From Eubacteriales bacterium (GTDB taxonomy: Bacteria > Bacillota > Clostridia > Lachnospirales > Lachnospiraceae), in NCBI GenBank assembly GCA_030524745.1, contig JAUNGC010000010.1, positions 50,539-114,538 of the forward strand: DNA of 64,000 nt, read 5' to 3'. A model generated the notes under the pieces. It did no database searches. It had not been told where the DNA came from and was given only the letters and a program-made list of their open reading frames with translations. Shown one piece after another: positions 43,673-52,217 of this stretch. The position numbers and the translations under genes were made by a program. Within the stretch, counting starts at the first letter, position 1. The number at the start of each line of letters is the position of its first letter.

Positions 43673-44923
43673 ATGAAAAAGATTGGAATTACGGCAGTTT
43701 TGGCTGCGCTTCTGACCATGATGCTGACAGGCTGCGGAAGCAATGCGGAGACGCAGAAAAGTACAGCGCCTGAGACAGAGGAGAGCAGTGAGGCTGTGGA
43801 AACGGAAACCGAAGCGGAAAAAGTATACGCAGATGAAGCTTATCTGGATTATCTGGATGTGGATGACTATGTGCAGTTGGGCGACTACATCGGCGTGGAA
43901 GTGACGCTGGAAGCGCCCTATGTGAGCGCCGCACAGGTGGAAAGCTATATTCAGAGCGTACTGAATAGTTATCCCGAGAGACAGGAAGTCACAGACCGTA
44001 CGGCGCAGAACGGAGATACAACGGATATTAATTTTGTGGGTAAAATCGACGGTGTGGCTTTTGACGGCGGCACGGCGGATAATTATGAACTGACGCTCGG
44101 CTCCAATTCGTTTATCAGCGGCTTTGAAGACGGTATTGTCGGCATGCAGATCGGAGAGACAAAAGAACTGAATCTGACATTTCCGGATCCCTATAAAAAT
44201 AATCCGGATCTTGCAGGATCGCCGGTTGTGTTCACGGTTACGCTGAACAAGATTTACGAAAATGTTACGCCGGAGTTGGACGATGCATTTGTGGCAGATC
44301 TGGGAATTGAAGACGTTACAACGGTGGATGAATACAGGCAATATGTGCATGATGGATTGCTGGAAAGCGCGCAGGCCCAGTATGATTTGGAACTGGAAAG
44401 CGCCGTGCTGAGGGCAGTTTACGAAAATACTACCGTGAAAGCTGCGCCGGAAGCGATGGCGGAGCGTTATTATGACAGGCTGGTTTCCAACATGACATAT
44501 CAGGCGGCAGCGTACGGCCTGGATCTGGAAAGCATGATGATGTATTTTTACGGTATGGAACCGGAGCAGTATGAAACGGATATGAAGGCGTCTGCACAGG
44601 AGGCGGCGGAGCAGATTCTGATGATGCAGGCGATCGCGGAACTGGAAGGATTGACCGTATCCGATGAAGAGATAGAAGCGGATCTGGAGAGCCGGGCGTC
44701 TGAGTATGGCTATGAATCCGCGGACGCTTATAAGGAAGCGTTGGGCGATGAAGTGAAGGGCTACCGGGAATTTATGATGAGTGAGAGGGTGACCGCTTAT
44801 CTGATTGAGAATGCGAAAATCACGCAGACGACGCCCGAAACAGAAGATGCGGCGGAAACTACAGAGGAAGCGGAAACGGCAGAAGAAGAATCCGAGACAG
44901 AAACTTCTGCAGAAGAAGAGTAA
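43673..44923 (+). CDS. FKBP-type PPIase lipoprotein with trigger-factor-like C-terminus
   Basis: 416-aa predicted lipoprotein with lipobox MLTGC (Cys about residue 20). After an acidic linker (TEESSEAVETETEAE) there is an FKBP domain (DTTDINFVGKIDGVAFDGG through GSPVVFTVTLNKI), then a helical segment resembling the trigger factor C-terminus (MAERYYDRLVSNM, EEIEADLESRASEYGYESAD), and an acidic tail of TTEE/TAEE repeats. It probably folds or escorts secreted proteins outside the membrane. Two ATGs (43670, 43673) follow AGGAG; the second has the better spacing. A frame from 43619 adds 18 residues but lacks support. Confidence 0.88.
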   Translation: MKKIGITAVLAALLTMMLTGCGSNAETQKSTAPETEESSEAVETETEAEKVYADEAYLDYLDVDDYVQLGDYIGVEVTLEAPYVSAAQVESYIQSVLNSYPERQEVTDRTAQNGDTTDINFVGKIDGVAFDGGTADNYELTLGSNSFISGFEDGIVGMQIGETKELNLTFPDPYKNNPDLAGSPVVFTVTLNKIYENVTPELDDAFVADLGIEDVTTVDEYRQYVHDGLLESAQAQYDLELESAVLRAVYENTTVKAAPEAMAERYYDRLVSNMTYQAAAYGLDLESMMMYFYGMEPEQYETDMKASAQEAAEQILMMQAIAELEGLTVSDEEIEADLESRASEYGYESADAYKEALGDEVKGYREFMMSERVTAYLIENAKITQTTPETEDAAETTEEAETAEEESETETSAEEE

Positions 44924-44969
44924 AATGAAGCAGACGCCGTGCGGCGATTAGAAAGGAGTGCGTTCAGCC

Positions 44970-46364
44970 ATGGAACTGACGAATGTAAAACAGTTATTCA
45001 GAGAGAAAGAGCAGTATATCAACCGGAAGGTGACAGTAGGCGGCTGGGTCAGAAGCAACCGCGATTCCAAGAATTTCGGGTTCCTGGTAGTCAATGACGG
45101 AACTTTTTTTGAACCGCTTCAGGTCGTTTATGCGGCGGACAAACTGAGCAATTACGCGGATGTTGCGAAGATCGGCGTGGGAGCGGCGGTGATTGTGAGC
45201 GGCACGATCGTGGAGACGCCGGGAGCAAAGCAGCCTTTGGAGATGCAGGCGGACGAAGTGCTTTTGGAGGGCGCTTCCGGACCGGACTATCCGCTTCAGA
45301 AAAAACGGCACAGCTTTGAGTATCTGCGCACGATTTCTCATTTGAGACCGAGAACGAATACGTTTCAGGCGGTGTTCCGCGTGCGTTCCCTGATCGCGTA
45401 TGCGATTCATCAGTTTTTCCAGGAGAGAGGCTTTGTTTATGTGCATACGCCGCTGATCACCGGAAGCGACTGCGAAGGTGCCGGAGAGATGTTCCAGGTG
45501 ACGACGATGGATCTGAACAACATTCCGAAAAATGAGGACGGCAGCGTGGACTTCTCCCAGGATTTCTTCTGTAAGCCCACCAACCTGACCGTCAGCGGCC
45601 AGTTAAACGGCGAGACTTTCGCCATGGCGTTTAAAAATATTTATACTTTCGGACCCACTTTCCGTGCGGAAAATTCCAACACCACCCGTCATGCGGCGGA
45701 ATTCTGGATGATCGAGCCGGAAATCGCATTTGCGGATCTGAAGGACGACATGATCCTGGCGGAGTCCATGCTGAAATATATCATCCGTTATGTGCTGGAG
45801 AATGCGCCGGAAGAAATGGCTTTCTTCAACAATTTTGTGGATAAGGGACTGCTGGAACGTCTGGATCATGTGTTAAACTCCGATTTCGGACATGTGACCT
45901 ATACGGAAGCAATCAAGATTCTGGAACAGCATAATGATGAATTTGATTATAAAGTATACTGGGGCTGCGACCTGCAGACAGAGCATGAACGTTATCTGAC
46001 AGAAAAGGAATTTAAGCGTCCGGTATTCGTAACCGACTATCCCAAGGAGATCAAGGCGTTTTATATGAAACTCAACGAGGATGGGAAAACCGTGGCCGCT
46101 ATGGATTGCCTGGTTCCCGGCATCGGTGAGATTATCGGCGGAAGTCAGAGAGAGAATTGCCTGGAACTTCTGGAAAAGAGAATGGACGAACTGGGACTGA
46201 ATAAAGAAGATTATGGGTTCTATCTGGATTTGAGGAAATATGGATCTGCAAGACATGCGGGATTCGGTCTGGGATTTGAGAGATGCGTTATGTATTTGAC
46301 CGGAATGGGCAATATCCGCGATGTGCTTCCGTTTCCCAGAACTGTGAAAAACTGCGAACTGTAA
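44970..46364 (+). CDS. asnS: Asparaginyl-tRNA synthetase
   Basis: 464-aa class IIb tRNA synthetase charging tRNA-Asn. It has an N-terminal OB-fold anticodon-binding domain ([20 protein letters not shown], about residues 15-115) and a catalytic core with motif 2 [20 protein letters not shown] and motif 3 [16 protein letters not shown] followed by [10 protein letters not shown]. No T-box is visible in the short leader. A frame opens at 44958 but overlaps the ribosome site; the ATG at 44970 follows AAAGGAG. A strong terminator lies 89 bp after the stop. Confidence 0.97.
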   Translation: MELTNVKQLFREKEQYINRKVTVGGWVRSNRDSKNFGFLVVNDGTFFEPLQVVYAADKLSNYADVAKIGVGAAVIVSGTIVETPGAKQPLEMQADEVLLEGASGPDYPLQKKRHSFEYLRTISHLRPRTNTFQAVFRVRSLIAYAIHQFFQERGFVYVHTPLITGSDCEGAGEMFQVTTMDLNNIPKNEDGSVDFSQDFFCKPTNLTVSGQLNGETFAMAFKNIYTFGPTFRAENSNTTRHAAEFWMIEPEIAFADLKDDMILAESMLKYIIRYVLENAPEEMAFFNNFVDKGLLERLDHVLNSDFGHVTYTEAIKILEQHNDEFDYKVYWGCDLQTEHERYLTEKEFKRPVFVTDYPKEIKAFYMKLNEDGKTVAAMDCLVPGIGEIIGGSQRENCLELLEKRMDELGLNKEDYGFYLDLRKYGSARHAGFGLGFERCVMYLTGMGNIRDVLPFPRTVKNCEL

Positions 46365-46452
46365 GGGATGACTGACAGCGCAGAGTTATGGAAAATCTGC
46401 AGTTGTCTTTGCCCGGCTGCGGCCGGTGCATATGCAGGAAATAAAAAAATTT

Positions 46453-46491
46453 CGGCAGGATGGACTTTTTGGGTTTATCCTGCCGCTTTTT
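46453..46491 (+). terminator. Intrinsic terminator after asnS
   Basis: Stem CGGCAGGAT / ATCCTGCCG (9 bp) with a T-rich loop, followed by CTTTTTTATT. Classic rho-independent form. Confidence 0.9.
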
Positions 46492-46543
46492 TATTGTATA
46501 CTAAGACTGAAGGATTTGTCACACCGGATAAAGAGGGAATGAA

Positions 46544-47815
46544 ATGCGAAGGAAATTAGCAGGCCTGGCGGCCTTTTTTATGGCCTTTTTCATAGCGATA
46601 CCGTCTGTGCCCGTATATGCGGAACGGACGCGGGAAGAGGTACAGCAGGAACAGGAACAGAAGAAGCAGGAGCAGCAAAACACGCAAAGTCAGTATAAAG
46701 CGACCCAGGGAATGCTGGACGATCTGCAGGAGGAACAGGATGTGCTGCAGGAGGAAATCGACCAACTGGATGCAGAACTGGTGGAAGTGATTGCCAGCGT
46801 TGCCCTGATGGAGGAGCAGATTGCCCAGACACAGGAGCAGATCGTGAAAGCCCAGGAGGATTATGATGCGGCTAAGGCCCAAGAAGAAGCGCAATATCAG
46901 GCAATGAAACGCAGAATCAAGTATCTGTATGAAAAAGGGGAAACGACCTACATGGAATTGCTGATGCATGCTTCCGACTGGAGTTCCATGCTGAATCAGG
47001 CCGCCTATGTGGAAAAGCTATATGAATATGATAAAAAGATGCTGAATCAATATATTGCCATCAAAGAAGAGGTGGAAGTGAAGAAAGGAGAACTGGAAGA
47101 CAAAAAGAGCGAACTGGAAGCGCAGAAATACGAGATGGAAGAGGAAAAGGCTTATATGGAAGAAGCCATGGAGAAGAAGAAAGCCATCTCCGCCGATTAT
47201 GATGCGCAGATCGCCAAAGTAAAGCAGGAAGCCGCTGCCTACAAGGCAAAGATCAAGCAGCAGAATGCGGAACTGCAGGCGCTCCAGGAAGAGGAGAATG
47301 CGATCATAAAAGCGGAAGAAGAACGGCGCAGAAAAGAGGAAGAAGCGCGTAAAGCAGCAGAGGAAAAGAACAATGCGGAGAACAATTCTTCTTCCAACAG
47401 CAGTTCTGCCTCCGGCAGCAGTTCCACCAGTTCTTCAGGAGGGTTGAAAACGGTTCCGCCGGCGACCGGATCCAGCGGGGCGGACATTGCGCAGTATGCC
47501 TGTCAGTTTGTGGGAAATCCCTATGTGGCGGGGGGAACGAGCCTGACAAACGGCGCCGATTGTTCCGGATTTGTCATGGCGGTATATAAACAATTTGGCT
47601 ATAATCTTCCCCGAAATTCCACAGCGCAGCGCAGCGCCGGAAGGGAAGTCTCCTATGCGGATGCCCAGCCGGGCGATATCATCTGTTATGCGGGACATGT
47701 GGCAATCTATTTAGGCGGAGGCCGGATTGTTCATGCCAGCACGGAGCGGACCGGCATTAAATATGGCTATGCCAATTACAAGCCCATCATTACAGTAAGA
47801 AGGATCGTGGGATGA
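46544..47815 (+). CDS. NlpC/P60 peptidoglycan endopeptidase with coiled coil (PcsB/CwlO-like)
   Basis: 423-aa secreted cell-wall hydrolase. The signal peptide ends near VPVYAE (cleavage about residue 27), a long coiled coil fills about residues 30-260 (REEVQQEQEQKKQEQQ and more), then a serine-rich linker (SSSNSSSASGSSSTSSSG), then NlpC/P60 with catalytic Cys in NGADCSGFVMAVY and His in CYAGHVAIYLGGGR. This layout is that of PcsB/CwlO, which is regulated by FtsEX through its coiled coil in other Firmicutes. It has its own promoter-like TATACT sequence and is monocistronic. Confidence 0.93.
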   Translation: MRRKLAGLAAFFMAFFIAIPSVPVYAERTREEVQQEQEQKKQEQQNTQSQYKATQGMLDDLQEEQDVLQEEIDQLDAELVEVIASVALMEEQIAQTQEQIVKAQEDYDAAKAQEEAQYQAMKRRIKYLYEKGETTYMELLMHASDWSSMLNQAAYVEKLYEYDKKMLNQYIAIKEEVEVKKGELEDKKSELEAQKYEMEEEKAYMEEAMEKKKAISADYDAQIAKVKQEAAAYKAKIKQQNAELQALQEEENAIIKAEEERRRKEEEARKAAEEKNNAENNSSSNSSSASGSSSTSSSGGLKTVPPATGSSGADIAQYACQFVGNPYVAGGTSLTNGADCSGFVMAVYKQFGYNLPRNSTAQRSAGREVSYADAQPGDIICYAGHVAIYLGGGRIVHASTERTGIKYGYANYKPIITVRRIVG

Positions 47816-47824
47816 TGAATTGCG

Positions 47825-48246
47825 CCCCGGCCGGTTTTGCGTTGCGTTTGCCCCGGCCTGTGCGGAGCCCTTCCGGCTCTCGCTGCCGGCCTGCCCTCCA
47901 CTTTCAGCCGCACAGGTATTTTTGCCATTCCGATATCCAAAACGGGAAATTCCAGCCAAAGTGCCATCCCGTTCCAAACTGTTATCCAATGCGTAAACTC
48001 ACGCCAAACAGACGGGGCAGTCGTTTTAACGAAGGAAAAATCGTGGAGCGACTGCCCCGTCTATTTGGCGCTCAGACAGTACGCATCGGATAACAGGAAC
48101 GGTCTGCCGCTTTGGGGAATTTCACCGTTTGGATATGAGTCATGGCTGCAAATATCTGTGCGACCGAAAGCGGAGGGCAGGCCGGCAGTGAGAGCCGGAA
48201 GGGCTCCGCACAGGCCGGGGCAAACGCGGCGTAAGACCTGCCGGGG
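47825..48246. repeat. 422-bp near-palindromic fold-back element (MITE-like)
   Basis: The sequence is a long imperfect inverted repeat about 200 bp per arm, centred at 48036. The outer 62 bp of the arms (47844-47905 and 48166-48227) differ at only two positions; pairing continues, with small gaps, through GATATCCAA/TTTGGATATG and TGTTATCC to the apex, where GACGGGGCAGTCG (48011-48023) pairs with CGACTGCCCCGTC (48049-48061). The outermost match is CCCCGGC/GCCGGGG. It holds no transposase. Both strands read as frames over 60 codons, but the symmetry explains them. It separates the NlpC/P60 and carbamoyltransferase genes. Confidence 0.85.
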
Positions 48247-48399
48247 ATTGTTTTTCTCCTGACTATTAGTTTCCGGTTATTTCCTTTCGGCGGGCGAGAA
48301 CTTCGCAGTTTGTACGCCATTCGCCGTCCGGCAGGTGGATTTATATTTGGTTTTGTGTTATACTTTTCCGGATATATCAGGATGAAAAGAGGAGCGGCG

Positions 48400-49239
48400 A
48401 TGAGAAGTCTGATCAGACTGCAGGACTACAGTAAGGCGGATATCAATCATATTTTTCAAATTGCGGATGAGTTACAGAAGGGAAAATATGCGGATTTCTT
48501 AAAAGGAAAAACGATTGTCATGTTTTTTCCGAATTCCAGTATACGAACGAGAGTTACCTTTGAAAAAGGAATTTATTCGCTGGGCGGGCAGACCATTTTG
48601 TTCCCGCCGGAGACTTTGGAGAAAAAAGAAGATATCCGCGATGTGATCGGGTATTTGAATCAGTGGGCAGATGCGGTGGTAATCAGATACGGGGACATCG
48701 GGATGCTGGATATGGTGCGGCAATTTTCAAAAGTACCTGTCATCAATGCGATGACAGATGTCAATCATCCCTGTGAAATGCTTTCCGATCTTTACGCTTT
48801 GTCTAAAATAAGGCATGATTATCGGAAAGACCATTATTTGTTTTGCGGCAGGAAAGGCAATATCGGCCTTGCATGGAAGGAAGCTGCGGAAGTGATGGAC
48901 CTGGATTTTGCACAGTGTTGTCCAAAAGGCTATGAAATGGAAGGCGCAGCCGTCTTCCATCATCTGGAACAGGCTATAAAGGGAAAAGACGTGATATGTA
49001 CGGATTCGCTGCCGAAGGAACTTGTGAAGGAATTTGACCCCTACTGCATTACAAAAGAAGTGATGCGGCTTGCAAATGAGGGCGCTGTTCTGAATCCGTG
49101 CCCGCCTTTTTACAGAGGAGAAGAAGTGTCTGCCGGGGTGATTGACAGTCCTTATTTTGTCGGTTATGGCTTTAAGAAATGTCTGCTGGAAATACAGCAG
49201 GCGATTCTGATTTACAGTTTGACGGATGGAAATAATTAG
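48400..49239 (+). CDS. Short aspartate/ornithine carbamoyltransferase-family protein
   Basis: 279-aa protein of the ATCase/OTCase superfamily, about 30-50 residues shorter than a typical ornithine carbamoyltransferase. The carbamoyl phosphate loop is FFPNSSIRTRVTFEKGIYSL (SxRTR kept), the second site is DVNHPCEMLSDLYALSKI (HPxxxLxD), and the third is NPCPPFYRGEEVS in place of the HCLP/HPLP segment. A frame opens at 48310, but AGAGGAG precedes the ATG at 48400. No arginine or pyrimidine genes are adjacent, and it directly follows the fold-back element. Substrate is uncertain and catabolic or unusual amines are possible. Confidence 0.8.
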   Translation: MRSLIRLQDYSKADINHIFQIADELQKGKYADFLKGKTIVMFFPNSSIRTRVTFEKGIYSLGGQTILFPPETLEKKEDIRDVIGYLNQWADAVVIRYGDIGMLDMVRQFSKVPVINAMTDVNHPCEMLSDLYALSKIRHDYRKDHYLFCGRKGNIGLAWKEAAEVMDLDFAQCCPKGYEMEGAAVFHHLEQAIKGKDVICTDSLPKELVKEFDPYCITKEVMRLANEGAVLNPCPPFYRGEEVSAGVIDSPYFVGYGFKKCLLEIQQAILIYSLTDGNN

Positions 49240-49350
49240 TTTTGACTAACTTTTTTGTATTTTGCTTGCATAATGCAGGAGAGAAGAATTATAATCAGGC
49301 AGGGGGCAATGATGCTTTGCTGCCTGTATTTCATTCATGACGGAGAATTT

Positions 49351-51192
49351 ATGAATTTATTATCCATAGAACATCTTACAAAATCCTACACGGAGCGCAT
49401 GCTTTTTGCGGATGCGGAGTTTTATCTGCAGGAAGGGGAAAAAGTCGGCATTATCGGCATTAACGGCGCAGGGAAGTCCACTCTGCTGAAGATTATGGCG
49501 GGGCAGGAGGAGCCGGACGACGGTACGGTGGTGACCGCAAATCATGCGGTGATCGCTTATTTGCCGCAGCATCCGGTCTTTGCGGCGGAACTTTCCGCGC
49601 TGGAATGCGTGCTGGCCGGTCATGATGCGGGGCAGGAGGATATGACCGATCTGGAAACCCGGGCGAAAACTATGATGACGAAGCTGGGTATCACAAATTT
49701 TGAACAGAAGGCAGAAGAACTTTCCGGCGGGCAGAGAAAGCGGCTGGCGCTGGTGAGCGTTCTTTTAAAAGAGGCGGATATTCTGATTCTGGACGAGCCG
49801 ACCAACCATCTCGATAATGAAATGGCGGATTGGCTGGAAGAACAGTTGAAGGGCATGCGGAAAGCGCTGGTGATGGTCACCCACGACAGATATTTTCTGG
49901 ACAGCGTGTGCGGCAGGATCGCGGAGGTGGATCAAGGAAAGATCTATTCTTACCAGGCAAATTATTCCGGCTTTCTGGAACTGAAAGCGCAGAGGGCGGA
50001 CATGTTGCTGGCCAAAGAACGCAAACGGCAGAGCATTTTGCGGACGGAACTTGCGTGGGTGCAGCGCGGGGCGCGGGCGCGTTCTACAAAGCAGAAGGCC
50101 CGTCTGGAACGTTATGAGGAATTGAAGAACCGGCAGGCGCCTGTCGCGGACGGCAGGGTGGAACTGGGCAGCGTTTCCAGCCGTCTGGGCAGAACGACGG
50201 TGGAAGTCTCTCATCTGGAAAAAGCTTACGGAGACCGGAAGCTGATTTCCGATTTCTCCTATATCTTTTTAAAAAACGACCGCGTCGGTTTTATCGGACA
50301 AAACGGCTGCGGCAAGACGACCCTGATGAAACTTCTGACCGGGCAGCTTGCGCCGGATGCGGGTGAGATTATAGTCGGGCAGACGGTAAAAATCGGTTAC
50401 TATGCGCAGGAAGTGACACAGATGGACCCGAAGCAGCGGGTGATCGATTATATCCGGGATGTGGCGGAATATGTGCAGACGGCGGAGGGCAGCGTTTCGG
50501 CGTCGCAGATGCTGGAACGGTTTCTGTTTGAGGGCAGCGCGCAGTACAGTCAGATCGGCAGGCTTTCCGGCGGGGAAAAGCGCCGCCTGAATCTGCTCCG
50601 GGTTCTGATGGGAGCGCCGAATGTTTTTATTCTGGACGAGCCGACAAATGACCTGGATATTATCACTTTGACGGTGCTGGAAGATTATCTGGACCATTTT
50701 GAAGGCATTGTGATTATCGTATCCCATGACCGGTATTTTCTGGACCGGTGCGTGCAGCGGATTTTCGCCTTTGAAGGGGACGGACGTCTGCGTCAGTATG
50801 AAGGCGGTTACAGCGACTATGCGCTCAGAAAAAGCATGGAAGCGGAAGAAAAGGAACAGCAGTCCGGCGTAAATGTCCGCGTCGCCGCAGACGACGGGAA
50901 AGGCGCAGAGAAGAAAGCGGATTGGAAAAAGCCGCCCCGCAGGCTGAAATTCACCTATATGGAGCAAAAGGAATACGAAACGATAGAAGGCGATATCGCT
51001 GCGTTGGAAGAAAAAATTTCCGGGCTGGAAGCAGAAATTCTGGAAGCGGCTACGGATTTTGTGAAGCTGAACCGTTTAACAGAGGAGAAAGAAGAGGCGT
51101 CGGCGCTGCTGGAAGAAAAGATGGACCGCTGGATGTTTCTGGAGGATAAAGCGGCGCGGATTGCAGCCGGAGAGTACGAACAGGAGACATAA
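49351..51192 (+). CDS. ABC-F family ATPase (Uup-like)
   Basis: 613-aa cytosolic protein with two ABC ATPase domains and no TM region. First domain: Walker A GINGAGKSTL, signature LSGGQRKRLALVSVLL, Walker B ILILDEPTNHLD. Second: Walker A GQNGCGKTTLMKLL, signature LSGGEKRRLNLLRVLM, Walker B FILDEPTNDLD. The inter-domain linker (ERKRQSILRTELAWVQRGARARS) is of ABC-F type, and a coiled-coil tail (about residues 520-613) matches Uup. It acts on ribosomes, relieving or preventing stalling, by analogy. The frame opens at 49255, but the ATG at 49351 follows CGGAGAATTT. Confidence 0.93.
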   Translation: MNLLSIEHLTKSYTERMLFADAEFYLQEGEKVGIIGINGAGKSTLLKIMAGQEEPDDGTVVTANHAVIAYLPQHPVFAAELSALECVLAGHDAGQEDMTDLETRAKTMMTKLGITNFEQKAEELSGGQRKRLALVSVLLKEADILILDEPTNHLDNEMADWLEEQLKGMRKALVMVTHDRYFLDSVCGRIAEVDQGKIYSYQANYSGFLELKAQRADMLLAKERKRQSILRTELAWVQRGARARSTKQKARLERYEELKNRQAPVADGRVELGSVSSRLGRTTVEVSHLEKAYGDRKLISDFSYIFLKNDRVGFIGQNGCGKTTLMKLLTGQLAPDAGEIIVGQTVKIGYYAQEVTQMDPKQRVIDYIRDVAEYVQTAEGSVSASQMLERFLFEGSAQYSQIGRLSGGEKRRLNLLRVLMGAPNVFILDEPTNDLDIITLTVLEDYLDHFEGIVIIVSHDRYFLDRCVQRIFAFEGDGRLRQYEGGYSDYALRKSMEAEEKEQQSGVNVRVAADDGKGAEKKADWKKPPRRLKFTYMEQKEYETIEGDIAALEEKISGLEAEILEAATDFVKLNRLTEEKEEASALLEEKMDRWMFLEDKAARIAAGEYEQET

Positions 51193-51254
51193 GGGACGCG
51201 GCGGCCGCCGAATGTCCTGTCACATAGATTACATCTGTCTGGAGGAGATCAGAA

Positions 51255-52130
51255 ATGCATAAAAAATTAGAACGAAACGATCCATGCTGGTGCGGCAGCG
51301 GGAAGAAATATAAAGCCTGCCATATGCGCATGGACGAAAAAATCAGAAGCTTTGCGCTGGAAGGACATATCGTGCCCGATCACAGCATGATTAAAACGAA
51401 GGAACAAATCGACGGAATCCGGGAAAGCGGAAAAATCAATATAGCGGTTCTGGATTATGTGGCGGAGCATATCCGTCCCGGCATGAGCACCGCGGAAATC
51501 GACCGGCTTGTGGAAGAAAAGACCAGAGCCTGCGATGCGGTCCCTGCGCCGCTTGGCTATGAAGGCTTCCCCAAAAGCGTGTGCACGTCCATCAACGATC
51601 AGGTATGTCACGGAATTCCGTCCGAAGACGTTATTTTGCAGGAAGGGGATATCGTGAACGTGGATGTTTCCACCATATATAAAGGATATTTTTCCGATTC
51701 TTCCCGCATGTTTATCATCGATTCCACAACGCCGGAGCGGGAAAAACTGGTCCGTGTGGCGAAGGAATGTATGGAAGCGGGGATCCGGGAAGTAAAGCCC
51801 TGGCAGTTTCTGGGAGATATGGCGGATGCGGTGAACAGCCATGCGAAGGAAAACGGCTACAGCGTCGTGGTGGATATCGGAGGCCATGGCGTCGGCCTGG
51901 AATTTCACGAGGACCCGTTTGTGAGTTATGTGGCGCCGAAGGGAACGGAAATGCTCATGGTGCCCGGCATGGTGTTTACGATCGAGCCGATGGTGAACGC
52001 CGGAAGCGCGGACGTTTATGTGGATGAAAGCGACGACTGGACGATTTATACGGAGGACGGGCAGCCCTCCGCGCAGTGGGAAGTGACCGTTGCCGTGACG
52101 GAAGATGGTTATGAAATACTGGCGTATTAA
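51255..52130 (+). CDS. map: Methionine aminopeptidase with SEC-C domain
   Basis: 291-aa MetAP I removing N-terminal methionine from nascent proteins. It begins with a SEC-C zinc motif (NDPCWCGSGKKYKACH, residues 9-24) fused to the pita-bread MetAP domain with metal ligands in VNVDVSTIY, YFSDSSRMF, GGHGVGLEFH, FTIEPMV and WEVTVAV. All five are visible. This N-terminal extension is a known MetAP variant in Firmicutes. The ATG follows GGAGGAGATCAGAA. It is followed by a hairpin reaching into the convergent GH2 gene. Confidence 0.95.
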   Translation: MHKKLERNDPCWCGSGKKYKACHMRMDEKIRSFALEGHIVPDHSMIKTKEQIDGIRESGKINIAVLDYVAEHIRPGMSTAEIDRLVEEKTRACDAVPAPLGYEGFPKSVCTSINDQVCHGIPSEDVILQEGDIVNVDVSTIYKGYFSDSSRMFIIDSTTPEREKLVRVAKECMEAGIREVKPWQFLGDMADAVNSHAKENGYSVVVDIGGHGVGLEFHEDPFVSYVAPKGTEMLMVPGMVFTIEPMVNAGSADVYVDESDDWTIYTEDGQPSAQWEVTVAVTEDGYEILAY

Positions 52131-52177
52131 ATGGATGCGCCCTCTTGTACACGGAGGGCAATATCGGTGTATAAAGG

Positions 52178-52217
52178 AACAGGGATACTGCGGACATTAT
52201 GTCGCAGTATCCCTGTT
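52178..52217. terminator. Hairpin between convergent map and GH2 genes
   Basis: A perfect 15-bp stem (AACAGGGATACTGCG / CGCAGTATCCCTGTT) with a 10-nt loop. It overlaps the last codons of the GH2 gene on the minus strand. There is no T run, so it may act in both directions as a weak terminator or as a 3'-end stabiliser. Confidence 0.55.

Noticed and set aside
47837-48262. 141-codon frame across the fold-back element
   Set aside because: The symmetry of the 422-bp inverted repeat explains open frames on both strands; there is no ribosome site and no conserved domain.
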